NCBI RefSeq assembly: GCF_003426775.1 | Contig: NZ_QJUG01000023.1 | Coordinates: forward strand, 1 to 54,146 | DNA: 54,146 nucleotides | Reading direction: 5' to 3' | From: Allorhizocola rhizosphaerae | GTDB lineage: Bacteria > Actinomycetota > Actinomycetes > Mycobacteriales > Micromonosporaceae | Part shown: piece after piece, positions 40,429 through 48,786 of the stretch | Position numbering within the stretch: position 1 is the first letter of the stretch | Layout: every line of letters begins with the position of its first letter | Translations under genes and position numbers: made by a program | Notes under the pieces: model-generated | Databases searched by the model: none | Told to the model about the DNA's origin: nothing | Seen by the model: only the letters and a program-made list of their open reading frames with translations

Positions 40429-41241
40429 TCAGCCATTCCGCTTCAGCTGAATCGTGGTCTCCACGAACCCCTCGGTGCAAAAGATCGGACCGCACGCCAC
40501 CCCGAAGGTGAACGAGGCCGCCTTGCCCCCGGCGAACTTCGTGCCCAGTGCCGGCATGATGGTGGCGGACCAGGTGCGCGTCGTCCCGTCACAGGTGATT
40601 TCGAAGGCGTCGCCCCCGTAGACCACACCGCGCCCCACCTTCTGCATCAGTTCGGCCTGGATGAACGAGAACTCGACCTCGCCCACGCAGCTGATCGTGC
40701 CGCCGACCGTGGCCGAGCCGTCGGCCGGATTGAACGCACCGGTCGGGTTGACGGTCAGCGTGACAACCGGCGGTGGCGCGGCGGCCTCGGCCGTGAAGCT
40801 GAGTTTGCCGCCGGAGCCCGACGTGGAGCCATCGTCGATCACGAGGATGTAGTAGGTCGTGCCCGCGACGGCCTCGAACGCGATGGCGTCGGGCCCGCAG
40901 TCGACGATCTCGAAGCTGCCCGGCGCACCGGTCATGACCAGGAACCCGCCCTCGTAGTCCGCCGCGCTCATGTCGAGCACGATCGCGGTGTCGGCCGGCG
41001 GCGTGTACGAGTACCAGACGCTGGCCTCGGTCGCGGGCGCCTGGCAAGGCACATTGGCCTCCGCGTCATCGGCGTCGGTCGTGGCCTCGCTCGTGTCGAG
41101 CGTGGTGCTGAACGGAAGCGATGGGATCGCGATCGCCCCGGCGAACGTGTCGTTGGCCGGAGGCGCCGCCATCGCGGGTGTTGCCACCAGCACAGTGACG
41201 AGGGTGAGTCCTGCCGTGGCGATCCATGAGAGTCGTCGCAC
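40429..41241 (-). CDS. Secreted protein, possibly DUF6299-like
   Basis: 270 residues. A signal peptide (LTLVTVLVATPAMA, cleavage after AMA-A) precedes PANDTFAGAIAIPSLPF. It is followed by a beta-rich domain (about 40-150: EASVWYSYTPPADTAIVLDM) and a second domain (about 155-265) beginning VVTLTVNPTGAFNPADGSATVGG with paired cysteines (TISCVG, EITCDG, VACGPIFC). The second half resembles DUF6299, a family of secreted actinobacterial proteins without known function; I hold that loosely. AGGAAGGGAG ahead of the GTG is a good ribosome binding site. It lies 16 bases upstream of the SARP start on the same strand and may be co-transcribed. Confidence 0.7.
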   Translation of the reverse strand: MRRLSWIATAGLTLVTVLVATPAMAAPPANDTFAGAIAIPSLPFSTTLDTSEATTDADDAEANVPCQAPATEASVWYSYTPPADTAIVLDMSAADYEGGFLVMTGAPGSFEIVDCGPDAIAFEAVAGTTYYILVIDDGSTSGSGGKLSFTAEAAAPPPVVTLTVNPTGAFNPADGSATVGGTISCVGEVEFSFIQAELMQKVGRGVVYGGDAFEITCDGTTRTWSATIMPALGTKFAGGKAASFTFGVACGPIFCTEGFVETTIQLKRNG

Positions 41242-41301
41242 GGATTCTCCCTTCCTTTGTAGAGGCCCGCCCCGTGCGGGCCCCTATCAAGGGAGACGAT
41301 T

Positions 41302-43377
41302 TCAGGCAGCGATGGGACGCAATGTGTCGGATATCGGCACCTGTGCAACATCTCGCACGGCCCGGCGTTGCACGATGATCGCCCCGATCGCCCACACGAT
41401 CCAGACCGCCTCGGCGAGCATGCGCAGCAGCGCGGGCGACACCGCGATGTACGGCAGCATCAGCAGGCCGTGATCGATCGCGCCCAGGAGCGCGAACGCC
41501 GCCACGACGTAGGTCGCGATGCCGAACTTGCGCGTCCCGGCGGCGCGTAGCGCCCGGCCCAGCAGCACGAAGCCCACGCCGTAGAGTGCCAGCCCCACCG
41601 GATGCCAGACGCTTCCCATGTGGACGGTACCGAGCACGCCCACACCGAGCCCTGCGACTGTCACAATCAGGCCCAGCAGTGCGCCCTTGGACGAGCGCAA
41701 CCGTCGCAAGTAGACACCGAGCGCGAGCAGGGCCAGCACGATCGCCCCGATCGTCGCATCGCGCACCTCCACCCGGGCCAGACCCGACGCGCCGTACCAG
41801 TCGCAGCCCGTCGGGATGAACCGGTCGCCCCGGCTGTACGCGGCGCATTCGAGCATCTTCAGGGTGTGCGCCGGCTCGCCGAAGTAGCGGTGCGTGCCAA
41901 GCCCACCGCAGCCCGGCACCGTGCGAATGTTGGTGTCGGACATGGATGTCCAGCAGTTGTCGAACCCCTGCCCGTCCCACCAGAAGTTCAACCCATTGGG
42001 TTTCGAGGCGCCGTTTTCGTCGACACCCATTTTGTTGTTCTGGTACCGGTTGTGGTGCGACGTGTCGAACTGCCGGCCCAGCTCGTTATCGTTGCGCACG
42101 AACGCCGGCACGTAACTGGTGACGAAGCCGGAGTAGTTGTTGCCGTAAATCCAGTTGTCGCGCCAGACGTTGTAGTTGCCGCCCGGATTCACGATGCCGC
42201 CACCGATCGGCAGGCCCACGGCAGGGCACACCACACCCTGCTCGTAACCGCGATCCTTGAACGGCTTCGCACACGTACCGTCAACAATGTATTTATAATA
42301 ATCGGTGTTATTGTTCGCGATGACATTGCGCTCGAACTTGGCGTGATTCTGCGGCATTCCCGGGTGGTCCGGGAACGCGCTGTCGGTCGCCACACCGGTC
42401 GTGTTGTCGGTGAACCTGCTGTCGTGCACCCACACCGAATCGCCCGCCGTGCCGGAATATCCGAGCAGATTGTGGTGCCCCCAGCAATTGCGGATTTCGA
42501 CCGCGTAGCGCTCGACGTCGTGGCCCTTGTCCTTATTGATGTTCGACGCCGCGCCCGGATAGAACGCGGAATCGCCATTCCCATAGCCTTCACAGTCGGT
42601 GTAAAGCCCGTGGTCCACCGCGAAAGTCAAGAACCCGTATTCGTCATTCCACCGGCCGAGCGTGTTGTCGACGACAAACCCATCGGTCTCAATGATATAG
42701 AAGGCGTTGAATTCGCTCCGCTGCGCGGTCATGTTCTTGAAATACACGCCGTCGGCGTTGTCCGCCCGGATCGTGTTGAGCTTCTTGTATTCGGCGTCGA
42801 TGATGACGTCCTCGCGGTGCGCGCCGGTGCCCTCGATCTGCAGGTTCTTCTTGCCCAGGATCGCGACCAGGTTGGTCAGGTGCGGGCAGGCCAGCTGCTG
42901 ATCCCAGGTCAGGATCGGAAACGCCTCATACACCTTGCCCTTCGGCGCGGTGTCCCAGGTGTTCTGGCAGGCCGGGCTCGGCGGCGCCAGCGAAGGCTCC
43001 TCGTAGTAGTGTCCGGGCAAGATCTTTATGTTGGTACCGGGAAGCTTGGCCGCGTCGACGGCCGCCTGCAGGTGCCGGTAGCCATTGGCCTGGCACTCGG
43101 TCCACAGCCGCTCGTTTTCGGCCTTGAGTGCGGCCGGATAGGTCGCGATCTCCGCACGGAACCCGGCCTCGTCGGTCTTGCACACCAGCAGCGTCGGCCC
43201 GGTCGTGCGGTATGTCGGAACGCTGCCCTTCCCGTCCAGCTCGCGCGTCGGGCGCTCGTCATGGGCCCGCGCCGCGCTCGCCGTCCCGAACACGAAGAGC
43301 GCGACGATCGCGGCCGCGCCCACCACCCACAGCCATGCCTGAGCCCAGTGCCTCGCGGGCGCACCGCTAATCCTCAT
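41302..43377 (-). CDS. Exported right-handed parallel beta-helix protein with C-terminal membrane domain
   Basis: 691 residues. An N-terminal membrane/signal segment (WLWVVGAAAIVALFVFG) is followed by a long outward-facing domain with pectin-lyase-like repeats: IEGTGAHREDVIIDAEY, TIRADNADGVYFKNMTAQ, AFYIIETDGFVVDNTLG, SVWVHDSRFTDNTTGVATD and NVWRDNWIYGNNYSGF. The C-terminal ~160 residues contain about five hydrophobic segments. Such beta helices bind or cleave polysaccharides, but I see no clear catalytic set. The fusion of a beta helix to a polytopic domain suggests a surface-anchored carbohydrate-interacting protein. The ATG at 43377 is chosen because the signal segment starts there; a longer open frame upstream has no signal-like start. 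Confidence 0.82.
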   Translation of the reverse strand: MRISGAPARHWAQAWLWVVGAAAIVALFVFGTASAARAHDERPTRELDGKGSVPTYRTTGPTLLVCKTDEAGFRAEIATYPAALKAENERLWTECQANGYRHLQAAVDAAKLPGTNIKILPGHYYEEPSLAPPSPACQNTWDTAPKGKVYEAFPILTWDQQLACPHLTNLVAILGKKNLQIEGTGAHREDVIIDAEYKKLNTIRADNADGVYFKNMTAQRSEFNAFYIIETDGFVVDNTLGRWNDEYGFLTFAVDHGLYTDCEGYGNGDSAFYPGAASNINKDKGHDVERYAVEIRNCWGHHNLLGYSGTAGDSVWVHDSRFTDNTTGVATDSAFPDHPGMPQNHAKFERNVIANNNTDYYKYIVDGTCAKPFKDRGYEQGVVCPAVGLPIGGGIVNPGGNYNVWRDNWIYGNNYSGFVTSYVPAFVRNDNELGRQFDTSHHNRYQNNKMGVDENGASKPNGLNFWWDGQGFDNCWTSMSDTNIRTVPGCGGLGTHRYFGEPAHTLKMLECAAYSRGDRFIPTGCDWYGASGLARVEVRDATIGAIVLALLALGVYLRRLRSSKGALLGLIVTVAGLGVGVLGTVHMGSVWHPVGLALYGVGFVLLGRALRAAGTRKFGIATYVVAAFALLGAIDHGLLMLPYIAVSPALLRMLAEAVWIVWAIGAIIVQRRAVRDVAQVPISDTLRPIAA

Positions 43378-43454
43378 GAGGCCGGAGCCTAGAATAAGTT
43401 TCGCGTTTGGGCTAGAGAGCCGTTGCCCTGTTTTGCCCAGTTTGCCAACCGGCG

Positions 43455-43877
43455 TCAGTCCTCGGGCTTGTCCTTCTCGCGCAGCTCGTCCTCGCGGCGG
43501 CGCAGGTCTTCCTCCCACTTGCGCAGCAGCTCCCGCTCCTCCTCGGCCCGCCGCGCCGCCTCCTGCTCGGCCCGGCCGGTGTCGATCCGCTTGAGGAACT
43601 CGGGGTCGTCGTCGGGTGCCACCGTCCTACGTGGACGATCGCTCTCCGGGAAGCCGCCGCCCGGCCGCCACGCCTGCCGGCGCGGCGTCGAGTAGCGCTC
43701 CTTGCCGGCGATGAACCAGGCGAGCGAGCCCACGAGCGGGAACAGCAGGATGATGATCACCCACGCGAAGCGCGGCAATCCCTTGATGTCACCCTCCTCG
43801 GTCGACAGGCAGCTGATCAGCGCGGCCACGCACAGGGCGATCTGGAGCAGAAACAGGATCGGAAGCAATCGTCCCAT
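43455..43877 (-). CDS. PLDc_N-domain membrane protein with charged coiled-coil tail
   Basis: 140 residues. Two membrane segments (LPILFLLQIALCVAALISCL and AWVIIILLFPLVGSLAWFIA) match the phospholipase-D-nuclease N-terminal (PLDc_N) membrane module, including the PLVGSLAWFI ending followed by GKER. The remaining ~75 residues are highly charged (EEERELLRKWEEDLRRREDE) and likely a coiled coil on the cytoplasmic side. No phospholipase catalytic domain follows, as in most actinobacterial members. Role unknown. Confidence 0.8.
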   Translation of the reverse strand: MGRLLPILFLLQIALCVAALISCLSTEEGDIKGLPRFAWVIIILLFPLVGSLAWFIAGKERYSTPRRQAWRPGGGFPESDRPRRTVAPDDDPEFLKRIDTGRAEQEAARRAEEERELLRKWEEDLRRREDELREKDKPED

Positions 43878-43894
43878 GGCAGTGAAGGGTATTC

Positions 43895-44173
43895 CTACCG
43901 CACGACAAGTACGACCCCGAGCACCCCGAAAGCGACACAAGCGGCCGCCGTGAGCACAATCTCCCGCCCGACCGGCCCGGTGAGCGCGTTCACCCGGCGC
44001 TGCACGACCACCAGCAGACCCACCCAGCACAGGGCCGCCACACCGATCACGCCGACGCCCCGGCCCTCGTGCAGGGCCAAGCGCACCAACAGAATCGCGA
44101 CCACGGTGGCCACCAGGGAGGTACGCCGCCAGCTCAGCCGGGTGCGCTCGTGCGCGCTATCGGGCGGCGGCAT
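43895..44173 (-). CDS. DUF202-family membrane protein
   Basis: 92 residues. It begins DSAHERTRLSWRRTSLVATV, the ERTxLSWxRT motif characteristic of DUF202, and has three hydrophobic segments. It overlaps the upstream DUF202/YidH gene by 17 bases. Paired DUF202 proteins are common; function unknown. Confidence 0.85.
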   Translation of the reverse strand: MPPPDSAHERTRLSWRRTSLVATVVAILLVRLALHEGRGVGVIGVAALCWVGLLVVVQRRVNALTGPVGREIVLTAAACVAFGVLGVVLVVR

Positions 44174-44546
44174 CGACGATCACATACCCGATGGCCATCA
44201 GTCCACTGATCGTGACCACCAGGGCCAGCACACCGGGGAAGCGGGACGCGGGCAGCGGCTGATTGTGGCGCATGGCCACCTCGCACCTGATCCAGTGGTC
44301 GACTGCCCGCAGGGCCAGGAACGCGCCAATCGCGATTGGCATGATCGCGAGTGCCTCCTTCAGCCCGGCGACCGGGAGCGGCGACAGGAACTGTGCGACC
44401 GCCAGGCCGCCCGCGATCAGCGCCAGCCCGGTGCGGATCCAGGCCAGGAACGTGCGCTCGTTGGCGAGGGAGAACCGATAATCGGGAGTCGCGCCCGACT
44501 CCCGGATCTCGTGAGGATCAAACCAGTTGCGGAAGGTGCCCAGCAC
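44157..44546 (-). CDS. YidH/DUF202-family membrane protein
   Basis: 129 residues from GTG. DYRFSLANERTFLAWIRTGLA is the canonical DUF202 signature, followed by three membrane segments (residues about 44-60, 68-85, 105-125). The first gene of a two-gene unit with the shorter DUF202 protein. Its start lies 19 bases from the divergent GNAT gene start. Confidence 0.88.
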   Translation of the reverse strand: MLGTFRNWFDPHEIRESGATPDYRFSLANERTFLAWIRTGLALIAGGLAVAQFLSPLPVAGLKEALAIMPIAIGAFLALRAVDHWIRCEVAMRHNQPLPASRFPGVLALVVTISGLMAIGYVIVDAAAR

Positions 44547-44565
44547 GCACCTAGTATGGCTCCCG
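44547..44565. promoter_or_regulatory. 19-bp divergent leaderless promoter of DUF202 and GNAT genes
   Basis: TAGTAT (44552-44557) lies eight bases before the GNAT ATG (44566). Read on the other strand the same bases with one neighbour give CATACT (44559-44554), seven bases before the DUF202 GTG (44546). One short symmetric element thus seems to serve as -10 in both directions, making the two genes mutually exclusive at initiation. Confidence 0.45.
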
Positions 44566-45333
44566 ATGAGTCTGCTTGATCTTTATGATGCCCAGCTACG
44601 TACCTACGACGCGCTCGACGGCGAGTGGGACGGCCCCGTGTTCCGCAAGGTCGGCGGGCCTGGCGGGGGCTTTGTCGGGTACCGCGATGTATCGGGGGTT
44701 GAAGATCTTGACGCCCTGATTGTGCGCGAGCGCGACTTCTTCGCCGCCCGCGGGGAGCGGGTCGAGTGGAAATACCACAGCCACGACCTGCCCGCCGATC
44801 TCCCGGATCGCTTGCGCGCCAACGGGTTCGTGCCGGAGGCCGAGGAGACCGTGCTGATCGGCGAGGCGGCGCTGATGACGACGATCCCGGCGGGGAGCGT
44901 GCCGGTGCGCGAGACGAGCGACCCGGCCGATTTCGCGCGCATCGGCTCGATGAAGGCCGAGGTCTACGGCCGCGACATGTCGTGGGTGCCGCAGATGCTG
45001 GAGCAAGAGCATCAGACAGGGCTGCGCGTGTTCGTCGCCGAGCTTGAGGGGCGCATCGCGAGCGCTGCGTGGCTGCGGTTTGTGCAGGGCACCGAGTTCG
45101 CCGGGTTGTGGGGCGGCGCGACGCTCAAGGAGTATCGCGGTCGCGGCATCTACAAGGCGCTCGTCGCCCACCGCGCTCGGCTTGCCGTGGCGCACGGCTA
45201 CAAATACCTCTACGTCGACGCGTCCGACGACAGCAGCCCGATCCTGCAACGCCTCGGTTTCCAAGCCGTCACGAAGACAACGCCCTACGTCTTTACTCCT
45301 GCGCAAGCAAGTCGCGGGGTGGACCGCCTTTAA
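44566..45333 (+). CDS. GNAT-family acetyltransferase
   Basis: 255 residues. The C-terminal half is a GNAT domain: RVFVAELEGRIASAAWLRFV, GLWGGATLKEYRGRGIYKALVAHRARLA (motif A with RGRGIY) and YVDASDDSSPILQRLGFQAV (motif B). The N-terminal ~120 residues form a degenerate first domain with RERDFFAARGERVEWKYHSH. This two-part arrangement is known in actinobacterial GNATs of unassigned substrate. The ATG at 44566 is supported by the -10 box eight bases upstream. The stop overlaps the left arm of the long inverted repeat at 45325-45439. Confidence 0.88.
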   Translation: MSLLDLYDAQLRTYDALDGEWDGPVFRKVGGPGGGFVGYRDVSGVEDLDALIVRERDFFAARGERVEWKYHSHDLPADLPDRLRANGFVPEAEETVLIGEAALMTTIPAGSVPVRETSDPADFARIGSMKAEVYGRDMSWVPQMLEQEHQTGLRVFVAELEGRIASAAWLRFVQGTEFAGLWGGATLKEYRGRGIYKALVAHRARLAVAHGYKYLYVDASDDSSPILQRLGFQAVTKTTPYVFTPAQASRGVDRL

Positions 45334-45439
45334 GAACCTGCTCAGAGTTGTTGTCCGTAACTCCGGCGGATAGCTCTGGGCTGACCTGGCCCCGGTCGCC
45401 GACGTTACGGACAACGCTTTTGGCGACCTGCTTAAGGCG
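45325..45439. repeat. Long imperfect inverted repeat with GTTGTCCGTAAC / GTTACGGACAAC core
   Basis: Arms 45325-45368 and 45397-45439 are imperfect reverse complements (outer CGCCTTTAAG / CTTAAGGCG, inner perfect 12-mer GTTGTCCGTAAC at 45350 and GTTACGGACAAC at 45404). It could form a large RNA hairpin that ends GNAT transcription, or be a REP/MITE-like mobile element, since it covers the last nine bases of the GNAT gene. The region 45440-45679 holds no gene. Confidence 0.75.
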
Positions 45440-45487
45440 CCGTCTTCCCTCCCGATCTCGACCACTTCGTGGATCAAAGATCGCTCA

Positions 45488-45522
45488 GTCCAGACGCCAG
45501 CGATGGTCCGCCGGGTCTGGAC
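45488..45522. terminator. Short perfect hairpin in the gap before etfB
   Basis: GTCCAGAC pairs perfectly with GTCTGGAC around 19 bases. It lies in the 346-bp gap between the GNAT and etfB genes. Function unproven. Confidence 0.35.
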
Positions 45523-45679
45523 GCCGACCGGCTCCTGATCGCGGGCCGCTACTCCCGCGTGACCATGATGGCGTGAGGTCTGTCACGATTGGCTGGATTC
45601 CGCGGCTACCTTACTCGCAGGTAACATCGGGCGAAGTTAGTCTGCGGTTGATTTGAACGCCCGTTAACTGGAGTTGCGG

Positions 45680-46462
45680 ATGAAGATCGTCGTACTTGTC
45701 AAGCAGGTGCCGGATTCCGGCGCCGAACGCAATCTGCGCGCGGAGGACAACACCGTCGACCGCGCCTCCGCCAACAACGTGATCAATGAGATGGACGAGT
45801 ACGCCCTTGAAGAGGCGCTGCGCATCCAAGAGGCGCACGGCGGTTCGACGGTCACCGTGCTGACCATGGGACCCGAGCGCGCCACCGAATCGATCCGCAA
45901 GGCCCTGTCCATGGGGCCCGACGGGGCGGTGCACGTGCTCGACGACGCGCTGTCCGGCACGGACGCGCTCGGCACGAGCAAGGTGCTCGCGGCCGCGCTC
46001 AAGCGGCTGGAGCCCGACCTCGTGCTGTGCGGGGCCGAGTCGACCGACGCGCGCGGACAGGTCCTGCCGCACATGCTCGCCGAACGGCTCGGCGTGGCCG
46101 CGCTGACCGGGGCGCGCAAGCTCACCGTGGATGGTTCGCAGCTGACGATCGAGCGCCAGACCGAGGAGGGCTACGAGGTCGTGACGGCCGCGACCCCCGC
46201 GATCGTGAGCGTATGGGACACCATTAACGAGCCGCGGTACCCCTCCTTCAAGGGAATCATGGCCGCCAAGAAGAAGCCCGTCGAGACATTGACCCTCGCG
46301 GACCTCGGGGTGAGCGCCGACGAGGCCGGCTGGGCGGGTGCCCTGACGACCGTCGCCTCGCACGCCAAGCGGCCGCCGCGCAGCGCCGGGGTCAAGGTGA
46401 CCGACGACGGCGAGGGCGGCACGAAACTGGTCGAGTTCCTTGTGTCCGAGAAGTTCGTCTGA
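45680..46462 (+). CDS. etfB: Electron transfer flavoprotein beta subunit
   Basis: 260 residues. MKIVVLVKQVPDSGAERNL is the conserved start. Nucleotide-binding segments follow: NEMDEYALEEALRI, VTVLTMGPERATESIRKALS, and LVLCGAESTDARGQVLPHML. The ATG at 45680 is preferred over the in-frame TTG at 45674 because the CTGGAG ribosome binding site directly precedes it. With the alpha subunit it carries electrons from acyl-CoA dehydrogenases to the quinone pool via ETF dehydrogenase. Confidence 0.96.
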   Translation: MKIVVLVKQVPDSGAERNLRAEDNTVDRASANNVINEMDEYALEEALRIQEAHGGSTVTVLTMGPERATESIRKALSMGPDGAVHVLDDALSGTDALGTSKVLAAALKRLEPDLVLCGAESTDARGQVLPHMLAERLGVAALTGARKLTVDGSQLTIERQTEEGYEVVTAATPAIVSVWDTINEPRYPSFKGIMAAKKKPVETLTLADLGVSADEAGWAGALTTVASHAKRPPRSAGVKVTDDGEGGTKLVEFLVSEKFV

Positions 46463-46479
46463 GAGGTCGAGGTCGAATC

Positions 46480-47427
46480 ATGGCTGAAGTACTGGTGGTC
46501 GTCGAGGCCTCGGGCGGCACGGTCAAGAAGGTCTCGCTTGAGATGCTGACCATGGCGCGGGCGCTGGGCACGCCGAGCGCGGTGGTGTTCGGTGACGCGG
46601 CCGGGCTGGCGGACAAGCTGGGCGAGTTCGGCGCGGAGAAGGTCTATGTGGCGTCGGGTGACGATGTCGAGTCCTATCTCGTGGCGCCGAAGGCAACGGT
46701 CCTCGCGCAGCTGGTCAAGGACGTGCAGCCGGCTGCCGTCCTGCTGGGCTCGACCCAGGAGGGCAAGGAGATCGCGGGCCGGCTCGCGGTCAAGCTCGAC
46801 AACGGCGTGCTGACCGATGTGTCGGCGCTCGAACCCGACGGCACGGCAACGCAGGTCATTTTCGCCGGATCGGCAATCGTGAAGTCGAAGATCCTGGGCG
46901 GGATCCCGATCGTCACGGTCCGGCCCAACTCGCTGACCCCGGTCGCGGCTCCCGTCACTCCCGCGGTGTCCAACCTGGACGTTGCGGTGGGCGACGCGGA
47001 CAGGCTGGCCAAGGTCGTCGAGCGGGTGGCCGAGGCCAAGGGCGCGCGGCCGGAGCTCACCGAGGCATCGATCGTCGTGTCCGGCGGGCGGGGTGTGGGC
47101 TCGGCGGAAAACTTCAAGCTCGTGGAGGAGTTGGCCGACCTGCTCGGCGCGGCGGTCGGCGCGTCCCGCGCGGCCACCGACTCCGGGTTCTACCCGCACG
47201 CGTTCCAGGTGGGGCAGACCGGCAAGACCGTGTCGCCGCAGCTTTACGTCGCGCTGGGCATCTCGGGCGCGATCCAGCACCGGGCCGGCATGCAGACGTC
47301 GAAGACCATCGTCGCCGTGAACAAGGACGCCGAGGCGCCGATCTTCGAACTCGCCGATTTCGGTGTGGTGGGCGACCTGTTCCAGGTCGTGCCGCAGGCC
47401 GCCGAAGAGATCCGCAAGCGCAAGTAG
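46480..47427 (+). CDS. etfA: Electron transfer flavoprotein alpha subunit
   Basis: 315 residues, 17 bases after etfB. The N-terminal domain ([20 protein letters not shown]) precedes the FAD-binding C-terminal domain: [60 protein letters not shown] and [20 protein letters not shown]. All FAD-contact segments of the ETF-alpha signature are present. Same operon as etfB. Confidence 0.97.
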   Translation: MAEVLVVVEASGGTVKKVSLEMLTMARALGTPSAVVFGDAAGLADKLGEFGAEKVYVASGDDVESYLVAPKATVLAQLVKDVQPAAVLLGSTQEGKEIAGRLAVKLDNGVLTDVSALEPDGTATQVIFAGSAIVKSKILGGIPIVTVRPNSLTPVAAPVTPAVSNLDVAVGDADRLAKVVERVAEAKGARPELTEASIVVSGGRGVGSAENFKLVEELADLLGAAVGASRAATDSGFYPHAFQVGQTGKTVSPQLYVALGISGAIQHRAGMQTSKTIVAVNKDAEAPIFELADFGVVGDLFQVVPQAAEEIRKRK

Positions 47428-47452
47428 GTGTCGGGTTAGGCTTGGCGGCGAG

Positions 47453-48577
47453 ATGGGATACCTTGATCACGCCGCCACCACGCCTATGCTTCCTGAGGCG
47501 TTGGACGCCTATGTAGCGACGGCCCGGGAGGTCGGCAACGCGTCGTCGTTGCACGGTCCGGGCCGTCATGCCCGCAAGCTGGTCGAAGAGTCCCGGGAGC
47601 GGATCGCCGCCGCGCTTGGGGCCCGGCCCTCCGAAGTGATCTTTACTTCCGGGGGGACGGAGAGCGACAACCTGGCGGTCAAGGGCATCTACTGGGCGCA
47701 GCGCGCGCTGGGCCGCAACCGCGTGGTCGCCAGCTCCATCGAGCATCACGCGGTGCTCGATGCCGTGCAGTGGCTGGCCGACCACGAGGGCGCTCTTGTG
47801 ACATGGTTGCCCGTCGATGAAGTCGGCCGGGTGCAGCCGTTCGAGGCAGGCGATGATGTCGCGCTCGTGACGGTGATGTGGGCCAACAACGAGGTCGGCA
47901 CGATCCAGCCGATCGCCGAGCTGGCCGCCGGGGTCGGGGCGCCGTTCCACACGGATGCCATCCAGGCCGTGGGGCTCGTGCCGGTGAACTTCGCGGCCAG
48001 CGGGGTGTCGGCGCTGTCCGTGACCGGGCATAAGCTGGGCGGGCCGGCCGGGGTGGGTGCGCTGCTGCTCGGGCGCGACGTGTCGTGCACGCCGCTGCAG
48101 CACGGCGGGGGACAGGAGCGTGACGTGCGCTCCGGCACGCTCGACGTGCCCGCGATCGTGGCGTTCGCCACGGCGGTCGAGCATGTGGTGGCCGAGCAGG
48201 CACACGAGGCGGCGCGCCTGTCACACCTGCGCGACGAGCTCATCAAGCGGGTGCGCGAGGTCGTGCCCGACGCGGTGCTCAACGGCGACCCGGTGGACCG
48301 GCTGCCGGGCAACGCGCACTTCAGTTTCCCCGGGTGCGAGGGTGACGCGCTGCTGCTCTTGCTTGACGCGCAACACATCGCGGTGTCGACGGGCTCAGCC
48401 TGCAACGCCGGTGTGGCACAACCATCGCACGTGCTGCTGGCCATGGGCGCAGACCCGGTGACGGCCCGTTCGTCGCTGCGCTTCACGCTCGGCCACTCCA
48501 GCACCGTCAACGACGTCGACGAGCTGATCGCCGCCCTCCCCGGCGCCGTAGAACGCGCCCGCCGCGCCTCCCGCTGA
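47453..48577 (+). CDS. Cysteine desulfurase (NifS/IscS class)
   Basis: 374 residues. [18 protein letters not shown], then [15 protein letters not shown] and [14 protein letters not shown] are typical of the class. The PLP-binding lysine is in [13 protein letters not shown] (about residue 193). The catalytic loop cysteine is in [10 protein letters not shown] (about 317). The ATG at 47453 has TAGGCT (47437-47442) ten bases upstream, so it may have its own promoter. It should supply sulfur for tRNA 2-thiouridine synthesis by the next gene, mnmA, and possibly for Fe-S clusters. Confidence 0.95.
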   Translation: MGYLDHAATTPMLPEALDAYVATAREVGNASSLHGPGRHARKLVEESRERIAAALGARPSEVIFTSGGTESDNLAVKGIYWAQRALGRNRVVASSIEHHAVLDAVQWLADHEGALVTWLPVDEVGRVQPFEAGDDVALVTVMWANNEVGTIQPIAELAAGVGAPFHTDAIQAVGLVPVNFAASGVSALSVTGHKLGGPAGVGALLLGRDVSCTPLQHGGGQERDVRSGTLDVPAIVAFATAVEHVVAEQAHEAARLSHLRDELIKRVREVVPDAVLNGDPVDRLPGNAHFSFPGCEGDALLLLLDAQHIAVSTGSACNAGVAQPSHVLLAMGADPVTARSSLRFTLGHSSTVNDVDELIAALPGAVERARRASR

Positions 48578-48595
48578 CCACCCCTTTTTCTAGCC

Positions 48596-48650
48596 GATCA
48601 TGAACCTACGTCCATGTTGGACGGCGTGCCGTTTCCGAGACTTCATGATC
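48596..48650 (-). repeat. REP-like palindromic element, copy 1 (inverted orientation)
   Basis: 55 bases bounded by GATCATGAA and TTCATGATC. Its interior matches the reverse complement of the elements at 48679-48738 and 54060-54120 (for example GTCCATGTTGGACGGCG), so it is the same family in the opposite orientation. It lies just after the cysteine desulfurase stop. Confidence 0.85.
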
Positions 48651-48678
48651 GACGCCCCGTCCACCCCGGCGCTGGGGA

Positions 48679-48738
48679 GTTGACCATGAAGTTGATGCCG
48701 CGACACACCGCCGAACACGGACTAAGTTCATGATCGAC
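48679..48738 (+). repeat. REP-like palindromic element, copy 2
   Basis: 60 bases from GTTGACCATGAA to TTCATGATCGAC. The body (AAGTTGATGCCGCGAC and the rest) is nearly identical to copy 3. Copies 1 and 2 are 28 bases apart in opposite orientation, a paired arrangement like a bacterial BIME. Confidence 0.85.
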
Positions 48739-48774
48739 CGGAAGGTGAGCGGGCGGGCGGTGTGGGGACCTGGC

Positions 48775-48780
48775 TAGACT
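48775..48780 (+). promoter_or_regulatory. Candidate -10 box of mnmA (leaderless)
   Basis: TAGACT lies six bases ahead of the GTG start at 48787. Confidence 0.5.
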
Positions 48781-48786
48781 CGATGG

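Noticed and set aside
41602-43392. 596-codon plus-strand frame antisense to the beta-helix gene
   Set aside because: The minus-strand protein has a signal peptide and beta-helix repeats; the plus-strand frame shows only shadow composition.
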